Shown here in pieces: positions 1-8,580 of a stretch of 64,000 nucleotides of DNA. How positions within the stretch are numbered: position 1 is the stretch's first letter; every line of letters starts with the position of its first letter. The DNA comes from RDXT01 sp033765305 (GTDB lineage: Bacteria > Bacteroidota > Bacteroidia > J057). The notes beneath the pieces were generated by a model. That model was not told where the DNA came from and made no database searches. It saw nothing but the letters and a program-made list of their open reading frames with translations. The stretch lies in contig JANRID010000058.1 of NCBI GenBank assembly GCA_033765305.1, forward strand, positions 129,231 to 193,230, in the 5' to 3' direction. The translations under genes and the position numbers were made by a program.

Positions 1-506
1 GCCTGCGGCTCGGTGAGGGCCATGGTGCCCTGCCATTCGCCGGCAAACATCTTGGGCAGATACTTGGCCTTCTGTTCGTCGGTAGCAAAGGAGATGATCA
101 GGTTGGCTGCGCCGGTTGTCAGGCCGGTGAAGCCGGTGGCGCCGTTGTTGGCAGCCGACATGATGAAGCCGGCAGCCGACCCGATGAGCTGCGGCAGCTG
201 CATGCCGCCGAGTTCGAGCGGTGCCAGCGCGCCAATCCAGCCGCCTTCGCCTGCCGCTTCGAGGTATGGCTTCACCGAGCTGTGCACGCGGATCGTGCCG
301 CCTTCCAGCTCGGGCTGGTTCCGGTCCATGTCCTGATAGAACGGAAACAGATAGGTGTCTCCGATCTGCAGCGCCGCATCCAGCATCATGTCCAGCGACT
401 CGCGGTCGCAGTGCGAAAAATATTCGTGGCTCAGCAAGTCCTGAACCTGGTGCACGTCGTGGAGCAAAAACCGGAGGTTGCTCATCGAAACATAGCTACG
501 GGCCAT
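1..506 (-). CDS. acyl-CoA dehydrogenase, N-terminal part (runs off the window)
   Basis: This is the first 168 residues of an acyl-CoA dehydrogenase, an FAD enzyme that oxidises acyl-CoA to trans-2-enoyl-CoA in beta-oxidation. The chain starts MARSYVSMSNLRFLL, an opening typical of the larger Bacteroidota/proteobacterial family. It continues through the helical N-terminal domain (EAAGEGGWIGALAPLELGG) to MALTEPQA, the start of the FAD/substrate-binding strand motif. The ATG at 506 was chosen because it precedes the conserved VSMSNLRFLL start. The 3' end lies beyond position 1. The neighbouring enoyl-CoA hydratase on the opposite strand would act on its product, so the two form a divergent fatty-acid oxidation pair. 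Confidence 0.85.
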   Translation of the reverse strand, partial: MARSYVSMSNLRFLLHDVHQVQDLLSHEYFSHCDRESLDMMLDAALQIGDTYLFPFYQDMDRNQPELEGGTIRVHSSVKPYLEAAGEGGWIGALAPLELGGMQLPQLIGSAAGFIMSAANNGATGFTGLTTGAANLIISFATDEQKAKYLPKMFAGEWQGTMALTEPQ

Positions 507-622
507 ACGCGGGAAGTTAGTCGTCAGGAAAAAGGCGCCTGGAGTCTCCGGATGGAAAATATCAAGCACTCAGAATTTTCCTGTAAATTGTATGCATGCA
601 TCCTAATTTGCAAATTATTTCG

Positions 623-630
623 TACTTTTT
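623..630 (+). promoter_or_regulatory. Bacteroidota-type -7 box of the enoyl-CoA hydratase gene
   Basis: TACTTTTT matches the TAnnTTTG -7 consensus of the Bacteroidota primary sigma factor except in the last base. It lies 21 bases before the ATG. Confidence 0.4.
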
Positions 631-651
631 TCGCACAAATCCTCCGCCCCT

Positions 652-1437
652 ATGTCCTCCGCCTCCGACCTCATCCAGGTCCGCCTCGAAAACCGGATCA
701 AAACCATCACCTTCAACCAGCCCCGGAAGAAGAATGCCATCAGCGCCGCCATGTCCCGGCATTTTCTGGATGCTATCCTGAGCAGCCGCGACGATGAAAG
801 CCGCGTGGTCGTCCTCACCGGCGCCGAAGCCGATTTCTGCGCCGGTGCCGATCTCGATCCCTCCCTCATGCAGGGCGGCTTCGATGTCACGGAGTTTCTC
901 CGCACCACCTACAACCCGGCCGTGCTGGCCATGCGGGAGATGAACAAGCCCTTCATCGCCAAGGTCCGCGGCAGCTGCGTGGGCGTTGGGTTCAACTTTG
1001 CCCTGGCCTGCGACATTGTCTATGCCTCCGACACCGCCAGCTTCAGCCAGATCTTCACCCGCATCGGCCTCTCCAGCGACGGCGGCGGCGCCTATTTCAT
1101 GCCGGAGCGCATCGGCTACCACCGCGCCTTCGAGCTGATGGCCACCGGCACCATGATTCCCGCCGCCGAAGCGGCGCAGCTGGGCATCATCAACCGCATG
1201 CTGCCCGATGCCGAGCTGGATGCAGCCGTGGACGCCCTGGCTGAACGCCTCGCCAACGGCCCCTTCCTCGCCATCCAGCATACCAAAGCGAACCTGCGCA
1301 CCGGTGCCGCCGGCACCCTCGCCGAAGCGCTGGACGCAGAGGCCGTGCATCAGGGGGTCAATTTCCGCTCGCGCGACTTCTTCGAAGGCGTCGCCGCCTT
1401 CCTCCAGAAGCGCAAACCGCAGTACAAAGGCGAATAA
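652..1437 (+). CDS. enoyl-CoA hydratase/isomerase family protein
   Basis: A 261-residue crotonase-fold protein, which hydrates 2-enoyl-CoA or does related isomerisation in fatty-acid oxidation. The length is normal for the family. The crotonase core is visible: a GAEADFCAGADL oxyanion-hole strand around residues 56-67, RGSCVGVGFNFALACD around residues 103-118 and the later GLSSDGGGAYFMPERIG helix. The acidic catalytic residues cannot be assigned with certainty, so hydratase versus isomerase is open. It is divergent from the acyl-CoA dehydrogenase and is followed by a terminator and then the putative replication origin. Confidence 0.9.
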   Translation: MSSASDLIQVRLENRIKTITFNQPRKKNAISAAMSRHFLDAILSSRDDESRVVVLTGAEADFCAGADLDPSLMQGGFDVTEFLRTTYNPAVLAMREMNKPFIAKVRGSCVGVGFNFALACDIVYASDTASFSQIFTRIGLSSDGGGAYFMPERIGYHRAFELMATGTMIPAAEAAQLGIINRMLPDAELDAAVDALAERLANGPFLAIQHTKANLRTGAAGTLAEALDAEAVHQGVNFRSRDFFEGVAAFLQKRKPQYKGE

Positions 1438-1468
1438 TCCGCCGCCTTTCTTACATGTGCCATTCCGC

Positions 1469-1501
1469 CGGGCGGGCCGCTACGAAGCGCCCGCCCGTTT
1501 T
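1469..1501 (+). terminator. rho-independent terminator after enoyl-CoA hydratase
   Basis: CGGGCGGGC (1469-1477) pairs with GCCCGCCCG (1489-1497) and is followed by TTTT. It isolates the gene from the origin-like region that follows. Confidence 0.8.
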
Positions 1502-1528
1502 CGTATGTGCCCGGCCCGCTTTTCCCGC

Positions 1529-2110
1529 TTATCCACACCCCATTTGAAAACTATTGTATTCTGCTGATAATCAGCCTACCTTAATCCACAGTATTCCCAG
1601 ACTTTCTGTGCGGAACTCGGCAGGCCCGTGAATTGCCCTCCGCCGCCGGGGCCAAGTTGTCCACATTCGGGCCTTTCCGGGGGATAATCATACACACCCC
1701 TGTGCACGGAGCCGGGCTTTTCCACGGGCTTGCGCACAGCCGCAGCCGTGAATATTTTCCCGTGCATCTGCATCCACAGGCCTGGAAAACTGTGCATAGT
1801 TTTCGCCTCCGGACAAGTGCGGGTACTGGAAGAACGAAGCGCCAAAGTATTCGCCCCGCAGCATGATCAGGCAGCAGAAACCTGATGCTGTGCAGGATGC
1901 CGCCCACCGGGATCAGGCACTTGCGAATGTTAAGGTATTATGACCGCTGGACGTTCTGGCGGGTGTTATCCACGCCGGGCAGTGGATAACCGGTTGATAT
2001 GCGGTGGATAAGTCCAGAGTCAAGCCCCTGCGGAAGATCTTTCCCACAAATCCACAGCCTATATTACCAATACATTATTTTTAAAATAACTAAATACTAA
2101 TACTATAAAG
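1529..2110. other. oriC: putative chromosomal replication origin (DnaA-box cluster plus AT-rich unwinding region)
   Basis: No gene is visible here. DnaA-box-like 9-mers (consensus TTATCCACA) occur at 1529-1537 (perfect), 1582-1590, 1657-1665, 1966-1974, and on the minus strand 1981-1989 and 2003-2011 (each one mismatch). Weaker copies with two mismatches lie near 1718, 1770, 1791 and 2048. The cluster is followed at 2061-2110 by a strongly AT-rich tract with triplets of the TACTAATACTA type, resembling an unwinding element with DnaA-trios. The surroundings are GC-rich, so the AT tract stands out. The genes to the right are transcribed away from it, and parS sites lie 6-7 kb off. The assignment is inference from motif density; dnaA itself is not in the window. 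Confidence 0.72.
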
Positions 2111-2135
2111 GGAGGTGGATGGCTGGCAGGTTTTA

Positions 2136-2143
2136 TACCTTTG
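2136..2143 (+). promoter_or_regulatory. Bacteroidota-type -7 box of thiL
   Basis: TACCTTTG is an exact TAnnTTTG match. Because it lies downstream of an upstream in-frame ATG at 2119, it supports the ATG at 2161 as the real start of thiL. Confidence 0.6.
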
Positions 2144-2160
2144 CGGTATATCGCATAGGC

Positions 2161-3201
2161 ATGGCTGGTCTCACTTCAATCGAGCGCTTGGGCGAATTCG
2201 GCCTGATCGACCATCTGACGAAGCGTTTTCCGCTGCCGCAGGCGCCGCTCCTGACGGGCATCGGCGACGATGCGGCGGTATACCTGCCTGCGGCCGGCAA
2301 GGCGCAGGTAGTCACCACCGATCTGCTCCTCGAAGGCGTGCACTTCGACCTGGGCTATACGCCGCTGCGCCATCTGGGATACAAGGCGGTGGCGGTCAAT
2401 GTCAGCGACCTCGCTGCGATGAATGCCGATCCGGTCGGCATTACGGTTTCCTTCGGGGTCAGCAGCCGGTTTTCGGTCGAGGCGCTGGAGGAGCTGTATG
2501 CGGGCATCGCGCACGCCTGCGAAGCGTATGGCGTGCAGCTGCTGGGCGGCGACACAAGCAGCTCCCGCCAGGGGCTGGTGCTGTCCGTGACAGCCGTGGG
2601 GGAGGCCCATCCGGGCCAGATTACCTACCGGCATGGCGCCCGCCCCGGCGACCTGATCTGCGTCAGCGGCGATGTGGGGGCCGCCTATGCCGGGCTGATG
2701 GTGCTGGAGCGCGAAAAAGCTGTCTTCAAGGACCGCCCCGACCTGCAGCCGGATCTGACCAGCTATGATTATGTGGTGGGCCGGCTCCTGCGGCCGGAAG
2801 CCCGGCTGGACATCGTGCGGCTGCTCCGCGAGCTGGGGGTGCAGCCTACCGCCATGATGGATGTGAGCGACGGCATTGCCAGCGAACTCCACCACCTGTG
2901 CCGGCAGAGCAGCTGCGGAGCCCAGATCTATGCGCATAAGATCCCCATCGACTACCAGACGGTGGCCGTGGCGGAAGAATTCAAGCTGCCGCCGGTTGCC
3001 TTCGCGCTGAACGGCGGCGAAGACTACGAGCTGATTTTTACCGTGCCGATCGGCCAGTTCGATACCATTAAAAGCGCCCGGGATTTTGCGGTGATCGGCC
3101 ATATGACCCCTGATGCCGGCATCATTCAGCTGGTGTCCGAAGGCGGGGAGGCCGTAGACATCGAAGCCCAGGGCTGGAACCATTTTACCTCAACCCCATG
3201 A
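2161..3201 (+). CDS. thiL: thiamine-monophosphate kinase
   Basis: ThiL phosphorylates thiamine monophosphate to thiamine pyrophosphate with ATP, the last step of TPP synthesis in the cytosol. The 346 residues fit the AIR-synthase/PurM-like family. The metal/phosphate motif GIGDDAAV is at residues 33-40, and DLAAMNADP, the GGDTS motif and the late DVSDGIASEL segment are also present. An in-frame ATG at 2119 would add 14 residues, but the promoter box lies between the two starts, so 2161 is preferred. The stop overlaps the start of xth (ATGA), so the two are translationally coupled. Confidence 0.92.
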   Translation: MAGLTSIERLGEFGLIDHLTKRFPLPQAPLLTGIGDDAAVYLPAAGKAQVVTTDLLLEGVHFDLGYTPLRHLGYKAVAVNVSDLAAMNADPVGITVSFGVSSRFSVEALEELYAGIAHACEAYGVQLLGGDTSSSRQGLVLSVTAVGEAHPGQITYRHGARPGDLICVSGDVGAAYAGLMVLEREKAVFKDRPDLQPDLTSYDYVVGRLLRPEARLDIVRLLRELGVQPTAMMDVSDGIASELHHLCRQSSCGAQIYAHKIPIDYQTVAVAEEFKLPPVAFALNGGEDYELIFTVPIGQFDTIKSARDFAVIGHMTPDAGIIQLVSEGGEAVDIEAQGWNHFTSTP

Positions 3202-3962
3202 CCACCATTCTGTCCTACAACGTGAACGGCATCCGCGCCGCGCACGACAAGCAGCTGTATGCCTGGCTCCACAGCGTGTCGCCCGACATCCTCTGCATCC
3301 AGGAGACCAAGGCCCAGCCGGAGCAGCTGACCCCGGAGCAGCTCCGCCCGGAGGGATACCACACCTACTGGCATTCGGCGGAGCAGAAAGGCTACAGCGG
3401 AGTGGCCCTCTTCACCAGGCAGGAGCCGCTGCATGTGGAATATGGCTGCGGCGAATCCTGGATCGATGCCGAAGGCCGGGTGCTGCGCGCCGATTTTCCG
3501 GACTTCTCCGTCATGTCCCTGTATCTGCCCTCCGGCACCAGCGGCGACCACCGGCAGGGTGCCAAGGATCAGTTTCTCGAATTCTTTCTGCCCTACGTGC
3601 GGGACCTGCTCCAGCGCTTCCCCCGGCTCGTGATTTCCGGAGACTACAACATCGCCCATCATCCCATCGACATCCACGATCCCGTAGGCAACAAGAACTC
3701 CTCCGGCTTCCTGCCGCACGAGCGGGCCTGGCTGACGGATTTCCTCGCCGTGGGTCTGACGGACAGCTTCCGGCACTTCAATTCAGATCCTGGAAATTAC
3801 TCCTGGTGGAGTTATCGCAGCGGAGCACGGGCGCGCAACAAAGGCTGGCGGATCGACTACCACCTGGTGAGCACGGAGCTGATGCCCCGCTGCACCGGCG
3901 CAGCCATTCTGCCGGATGCCGTGCATTCCGACCATTGCCCGATTGCCGTTCAGATCGATTGA
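3198..3962 (+). CDS. xth: exodeoxyribonuclease III (AP endonuclease)
   Basis: A 254-residue endonuclease/exonuclease/phosphatase-family protein that cleaves DNA at abasic sites and removes blocked 3' ends in base-excision repair. Family motifs in order are ILSYNVNGIRAA (residues 4-15), LCIQETKAQ with the metal-binding Glu, VISGDYNIAHHPIDI with the catalytic Asp/Asn, WWSYRS, and the C-terminal HSDHCPI with the catalytic Asp-His pair. The length is normal. The start overlaps the thiL stop by four bases, so both are read from the thiL promoter. Confidence 0.93.
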   Translation: MTTILSYNVNGIRAAHDKQLYAWLHSVSPDILCIQETKAQPEQLTPEQLRPEGYHTYWHSAEQKGYSGVALFTRQEPLHVEYGCGESWIDAEGRVLRADFPDFSVMSLYLPSGTSGDHRQGAKDQFLEFFLPYVRDLLQRFPRLVISGDYNIAHHPIDIHDPVGNKNSSGFLPHERAWLTDFLAVGLTDSFRHFNSDPGNYSWWSYRSGARARNKGWRIDYHLVSTELMPRCTGAAILPDAVHSDHCPIAVQID

Positions 3963-4051
3963 TTACAGGGATTGATCGATTTCAGGCCTGCCGGAAATTT
4001 GATTATCCGCCGATCGTTGCGAACTTGACGAAGCGGCAACATCCCGGCCTG

Positions 4052-4079
4052 CATCTGCGTACGCAGACAGGCGCAGATG
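4052..4079 (+). other. inverted repeats in the leader of the DUF4175 operon
   Basis: CATCTGCG (4052-4059) can pair with CGCAGATG (4072-4079). A 12-base palindrome, CTGCGTACGCAG (4055-4066), lies inside it, so two mutually exclusive hairpins are possible. No T-run follows. The function is unknown. Confidence 0.35.
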
Positions 4080-4118
4080 GGGTCTGTGCATTCATGCGAA
4101 CGAGTTAGCGGAGGGAGT

Positions 4119-7100
4119 ATGAACAACAACCGGCAATTACTGGATCAGCGGATCGAAGAGTTCCGCAGGAAGTATTATGTAGACAAGATTGTGCGGGGAA
4201 GCCTGATCCTGGCCCTGCTGATGTCTTCGATGCTGTTTGTAGCCTTGCTGAGCGAGGGGATCTTCGGCTTTCCGCCCGGGGTGCGCACGGCGATGGTGCT
4301 TACGCTCGGCGCGGCCTTTCTTGGCGTGCTGGGGTACTCGGTGCTGTGGCCGGTATCGCAGCTGATGGGCTGGGCGAAAAACCTGTCGGAGTTCCAGATC
4401 GCGCAGCTGGTGAAATCCTATTTCCCGGACATCAACGACAAGCTGATCAACCTGCTGCAGCTCCGCCGCCAGGGCGGAGGCAGTCTGGCCGAGGCTGCCA
4501 TCGAGCGCAAAGCCGCCGACATTGCACCGGTCCGTCTGGCCAATGCCATCAACCTCCGCGTCAACCGCAAGTACCTCTGGTACCTGGCCGTTCCGCTGCT
4601 GCTCTTCCTGCTGACCTACGCGGTAGATCCTGCGCTGCTTTCGGCCGGCAGCTACCGCCTGCTCAATTACCGCAAGGCCTTTGTGCCGCCGCCGCCTTTC
4701 CAGATCTCGGTCGATGGGATTCCCGGCGAAGTCGTGGCAGGCCAGGACCTGAAGCTGCAGGTCGAGGTAAGCGGATCTGCCCTGCCTGCGGAGCTGTTTC
4801 TTTACATCAAAGAGCAGGACGCGCAGAACTTCCTTGACTACAGCCTGACCCGGAATTCGGCATCTTCGTTCAGCTATACCATTACCGGCGTCAAATCGGA
4901 TTTCTCGTTTTATGTCGGCAACCCCGATGCGCGCACGGAGGCGTATGCGGTGAAAGTGCTCAAGCGGCCTGCGATCAAATCCTTCCGGGTGATTGTGCAT
5001 CCGCCGGCCTATACCGGCCTGGCACCGGAAATTCTCCAGGACAATGTCGGAGACATCAAAGTGCTGCGGGGCAGCTCGGTGACCTGGGAGCTGCTGCCGC
5101 AGGGGCCGGTCGAAGCCGCCAGCCTGATCCAGACAGACGGCAAGGCCTGGACATTCGGCGAAGGAAGCCGGGAAGGTCAGCTGTCGGTAGCGCAGCGACT
5201 GATGGAGGATATCGAATATTACATCTCCCTCAGCGGGGAGGAAGCGATCCGTAACATCGACACCGTGCACTACCGGGCAGCCGTCACGCCGGACCGGTTC
5301 CCGACCGTGTACGTCACGTCGCCTGCGGGCGAGTTTCAGGTAGGGGTAGATCCGGTGGTGCCGCTGGATCTGGAGCTGGCCGACGACTTCGGGTTTACCC
5401 GCATGGGGCTGTATTACCGCTTCACCAAGTCAGGAGGCGCATCGGAGGCGGGCAAGGAATACCGGGAGATGCCCCTCAATCTGGAGCCCCGTACCCTGCT
5501 GCAAAGCCAGAGCTACCAGATTGACCTCAGTTCGATCGGGTTCCGGGAAGGCGACGAGGCTGAGTTTTTCGTCAAGGTCTGGGACAACGACGGCATCTCC
5601 GGCCCGAAGGCTGCGGTGAGCGCACCCTTCAAGATCATCTATCCGACCCTCGATGCCCGCTACGACGAGCTGACCTCGCAGCAGGATCAGGTGCAGTCCA
5701 GCCTGGAGTCGATGGAGCAGAATGCCCGCGAGCTGGAGGAAGCCTACCGCAAGCTGCAGGAGAAAATGCTCAGCCAGCGCAAGCTTTCCTTCGACGACCG
5801 GAAAGAGGTGCAGGAGGCGCTCGAAGCGCAGCAGGAGCTCATGCAGCAGATGGCCGAGACCCAGAAGCAATTTGAGCAGACGAAGAATGAGCTGCAGCAG
5901 AATCAGATGGTGTCCGAAAACACCCTCCGGAACTATGAGGATCTCAACAAGCTCATGGAGGAAATGAAGGACCCCGAACTGGAGAAACTGCTGCAGGAGA
6001 TCCAGGAGAAAATGGAGACGGTCAATACCGACGAGCTGCGCATGAAAATGGAGCAGCTGCAGATGAAGCAGGAGGAGCTGCGCAAGAGCCTGGAGCGGAC
6101 CCTCGAACTGCTCAAGCAGCTGGAGGTGCAGCAGAAGGTGGATGAAATCCGGAACAAGCTCGACAACCTCAAGGCCAAGCAGGACATCCTGAACGAGAAG
6201 CTGGAGGAGGCGCAGAACAAGGAGGCCCTCGACAATCTGTCGGAGAAGCAGGATGCGCTCAAAGAGCAGATGGAGCAGATCGGCCAGGATCTGGAAAAGC
6301 TCTCGGATCTGAAGGAAGACACGAAGACACCGGACAGCGATGCGATGGAGCAGCTGCAGGAGCAGGGCGAGCAGGCGGAGCAGGAAATGCAGGAGGCTTC
6401 TGAGCAGATGGAGCAGGCTGGCGAGCAGCAGGAGAGCGGCACCCGCCAGGAGCAGAAGCAGTCCCAGCAGTCGAAGCAGAATGCTTCGCAGAAGCAGCAG
6501 AAAGCCTCCGAACGCATGAGCGAAATGTCGGAGATGCTCGGCAACATGCAGATGCAGTCCCAGTCCTCCCAGGATCAGGAAAACCTCGAAGACCTGCGGG
6601 CCCTGCTCGAAAATCTGCTGAAGCTTTCCTTCGATCAGGAGGATCTCCGGGACGAGGTGCGCAAGCTGCGCGACGGCGATCCGGCCTATGTGGACAAAAG
6701 CCAGCAGCAGAAAAAGCTCCAGGATGATATGGGCCTGGTCAAGGACAGCCTCGAAGCCCTTGCGGAGCGGGTGTTCCAGATCCAGAAATTTGTGCTGGAT
6801 GAAAGCGGGAATATTGTGCAGCAGATGGACGAGTCGCAGGCCTACTTCCGCAACAAGCAGGGAGGCCTGGTGGCGCGCCACCAGCAGATGGCCATGACCA
6901 GCATCAACAACCTGGCCAACATGCTCTCCGATGTGATGAAGCAGATGCAGGAGCAGATGAAAAATGCGCAGCAGGGGCAGGGCATGTGCCAGAAGCCGCA
7001 GGGCCAGCAGCCGAATATGCAGGGCGTTTCCAGGCAGCAGCAGCAGCTCAACCAGCAGATGCAGCAGATGATGGACGGCCAGCAGATCGACATGAACAAG

Positions 7101-7523
7101 CTTTCCGAGATGGCGCAGCAGCAGGAGTCGATCCGGCAGCAGCTGCAGCAGCTGCACGAGCAGATCCAGCAGAGCGGCGGGAAGTCGCTGGGGGATATGA
7201 ACCAGATCGCGAAGGATATGCAGGATACCGAGGAGGAGCTGCGCAACAAGCAGCTGACGCATGAGACGATGAAGCGGCAGCAGCAGATCCTCAACCGCCT
7301 CCTCCAGGCCGACAAGTCGATGCGGGAGCAGGACATGGACAACCAGCGGGAATCCCGCACCGGCCGGGAGATCGGGCAGCGCACGCCCGACGAGCTGGAG
7401 CGCGAAGCCTACAAGCAGAAAATCCGTCAGGAACTGCTCAAATCGAACAAGTTGGAATATTCCAGCGATTTCCTCATCTTGATCGAGCAATATTTCAAAA
7501 CCCTGGAAGGCGGAGATGAATAG
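4119..7523 (+). CDS. DUF4175 family membrane-anchored coiled-coil protein
   Basis: A very long protein (1134 residues) of the Bacteroidota DUF4175 family; its molecular function is unknown. Hydrophobic segments are visible in the N-terminal part: LILALLMSSMLFVALL near residue 30, a second around 60-80 and YLWYLAVPLLLFLLTYAV near 150. A beta-rich, probably periplasmic region follows to about residue 515. From about 515 to 1080 the chain is an almost continuous Gln/Glu/Met-rich coiled coil (repeated EQMQQ/LQEQ-type heptads). The ATG at 4119 follows GGAGGGAGT, a good ribosome-binding site; upstream in-frame codons are ignored. The next gene starts 8 bases before this one stops, pointing to coupled expression with the ATPase and ybeY. 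Confidence 0.85.
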   Translation: MNNNRQLLDQRIEEFRRKYYVDKIVRGSLILALLMSSMLFVALLSEGIFGFPPGVRTAMVLTLGAAFLGVLGYSVLWPVSQLMGWAKNLSEFQIAQLVKSYFPDINDKLINLLQLRRQGGGSLAEAAIERKAADIAPVRLANAINLRVNRKYLWYLAVPLLLFLLTYAVDPALLSAGSYRLLNYRKAFVPPPPFQISVDGIPGEVVAGQDLKLQVEVSGSALPAELFLYIKEQDAQNFLDYSLTRNSASSFSYTITGVKSDFSFYVGNPDARTEAYAVKVLKRPAIKSFRVIVHPPAYTGLAPEILQDNVGDIKVLRGSSVTWELLPQGPVEAASLIQTDGKAWTFGEGSREGQLSVAQRLMEDIEYYISLSGEEAIRNIDTVHYRAAVTPDRFPTVYVTSPAGEFQVGVDPVVPLDLELADDFGFTRMGLYYRFTKSGGASEAGKEYREMPLNLEPRTLLQSQSYQIDLSSIGFREGDEAEFFVKVWDNDGISGPKAAVSAPFKIIYPTLDARYDELTSQQDQVQSSLESMEQNARELEEAYRKLQEKMLSQRKLSFDDRKEVQEALEAQQELMQQMAETQKQFEQTKNELQQNQMVSENTLRNYEDLNKLMEEMKDPELEKLLQEIQEKMETVNTDELRMKMEQLQMKQEELRKSLERTLELLKQLEVQQKVDEIRNKLDNLKAKQDILNEKLEEAQNKEALDNLSEKQDALKEQMEQIGQDLEKLSDLKEDTKTPDSDAMEQLQEQGEQAEQEMQEASEQMEQAGEQQESGTRQEQKQSQQSKQNASQKQQKASERMSEMSEMLGNMQMQSQSSQDQENLEDLRALLENLLKLSFDQEDLRDEVRKLRDGDPAYVDKSQQQKKLQDDMGLVKDSLEALAERVFQIQKFVLDESGNIVQQMDESQAYFRNKQGGLVARHQQMAMTSINNLANMLSDVMKQMQEQMKNAQQGQGMCQKPQGQQPNMQGVSRQQQQLNQQMQQMMDGQQIDMNKLSEMAQQQESIRQQLQQLHEQIQQSGGKSLGDMNQIAKDMQDTEEELRNKQLTHETMKRQQQILNRLLQADKSMREQDMDNQRESRTGREIGQRTPDELEREAYKQKIRQELLKSNKLEYSSDFLILIEQYFKTLEGGDE

Positions 7524-7947
7524 CAGCAATGCAGATATGCATCAGGTGCTGTACAAGCAACTGGAACTGGAGAGCCGTCCGGAGGTCATCCGCGCGATCG
7601 AAGCCGTCATCGACGAGCTCCGGCAGGAGCTGGAGTTCAAGGATGATGTGTACGGGAATGTGATGATTGCCGTCACAGAGGCAATCAACAACGCCGTGTT
7701 TCACGGCAACAAAGGGGATTCATCCCGGAGGATCTTCGTCGACTTTGAAACCTACAACCAGTACCGCCTGCTGGTGCGGGTGCGGGACGAGGGGGATGGA
7801 TTTGATCCGGATGCCCTGGCAGATCCCACCGCGCCGGAGAATATCGGCAATATTGGCGGGCGCGGCGTGTTTCTGATGCGCCACCTCTCCGATGAGCTGA
7901 TTTTCCGGGACCAGGGACGGGTAGTGGAGCTGATCTTCAATATCTGA
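7516..7947 (+). CDS. anti-sigma-factor-type ATP-binding protein (HATPase, RsbW/SpoIIAB-like)
   Basis: A 143-residue stand-alone histidine-kinase-like ATPase domain. The N-box is EAINNAVFHGNK (about residues 55-66), followed by VRVRDEGDGFDP (G1 box) and the glycine-rich NIGGRGVFLMRHLSD (G2 box). The absence of a phosphoacceptor domain fits the RsbW/SpoIIAB class of anti-sigma or switch kinases, which bind sigma factors or anti-sigma antagonists. No antagonist (STAS) or sigma gene is adjacent, so the partner is unknown. It overlaps the DUF4175 gene by 8 bases and touches ybeY, so all three form one operon. Confidence 0.88.
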   Translation: MNSSNADMHQVLYKQLELESRPEVIRAIEAVIDELRQELEFKDDVYGNVMIAVTEAINNAVFHGNKGDSSRRIFVDFETYNQYRLLVRVRDEGDGFDPDALADPTAPENIGNIGGRGVFLMRHLSDELIFRDQGRVVELIFNI

Positions 7948-8372
7948 TGGACCCCGTGCTCAGCTTCGAGATTCACGAAATCGACTTTATCCTGGAGCAG
8001 GAGGATGCAGTGGCAAGCTGGATCCTCCTGATGCTTTCAAGGCATCAGGTCGAAGTGCAGGAAATTACCTACGTCTTCTGCTCCGATGAGTACCTGCTTG
8101 AGCTGAACCGGGAGCACTTGGACCACGATTATTATACTGACATCCTCACCTTTCCGCTCAGCGAGCCAGGAGAGCCCCTCGTGGCGGACATATTCATCAG
8201 CATCGACCGGGTGCGTGAGAATGCATCCGCCTTCGGCGCCAGCTTCCGGGACGAGCTCCACCGGGTGATGATTCACGGCGTGCTGCACCTGGCCGGATTC
8301 GACGACCACGGGGAAGAAGAAGCACGCATGCGCGACAGAGAAGACGAGGCGCTGCGCCTGCGCGGATTCTGA
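7947..8372 (+). CDS. ybeY: rRNA maturation endoribonuclease YbeY
   Basis: YbeY is a zinc-dependent endoribonuclease that matures the 3' end of 16S rRNA and takes part in ribosome quality control. The three-histidine zinc motif is seen as HGVLHLAGFDDH at residues 110-121, preceded by the conserved YYTDILTFPLS segment. At 141 residues it is a normal length. Its ATG overlaps the stop of the preceding ATPase gene by one base. The ybeY stop is followed directly by the first parS palindrome. ybeY upstream of mnmG is a familiar Bacteroidota neighbourhood. Confidence 0.94.
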   Translation: MDPVLSFEIHEIDFILEQEDAVASWILLMLSRHQVEVQEITYVFCSDEYLLELNREHLDHDYYTDILTFPLSEPGEPLVADIFISIDRVRENASAFGASFRDELHRVMIHGVLHLAGFDDHGEEEARMRDREDEALRLRGF

Positions 8373-8388
8373 TGTTCCACGTGGAACA
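8373..8388. other. parS: parS centromere-like site 1
   Basis: TGTTCCACGTGGAACA is a perfect 16-base palindrome matching the chromosomal ParB-binding consensus TGTTYCACGTGRAACA. It begins right at the ybeY stop. Confidence 0.88.
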
Positions 8389-8533
8389 GTCGGACAAAAG
8401 CAGTGCATGCGGATATTGCTTCAGCGGAGATTTGCCCTGGGGTTCAGATTCTATTGCGAACGTTAAGCCGAGCTGAAACAGCCGGAATGCATGTTTGCAG
8501 CCGAATCCAGCCGGGAGGATGCATGGTGTGCAG

Positions 8534-8549
8534 TGTTCCACGTGGAACA
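8534..8549. other. parS: parS centromere-like site 2
   Basis: A second perfect copy of TGTTCCACGTGGAACA, 161 bases from the first and in non-coding DNA. Confidence 0.88.
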
Positions 8550-8580
8550 TTTTATGGTGCTGCGCAGCGAAGCAACCCGG

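Noticed and set aside
2041..2160. TPP riboswitch upstream of thiL
   Set aside because: No THI-box consensus is present; the AT-rich sequence fits an origin unwinding region and the promoter lies only 20 bases before the start.
5430..7529. 699-codon open frame opposite the DUF4175 gene
   Set aside because: It is the antisense of CAG/GAG-rich coiled-coil codons, giving endless Leu and His; it has no domain and covers an established gene.
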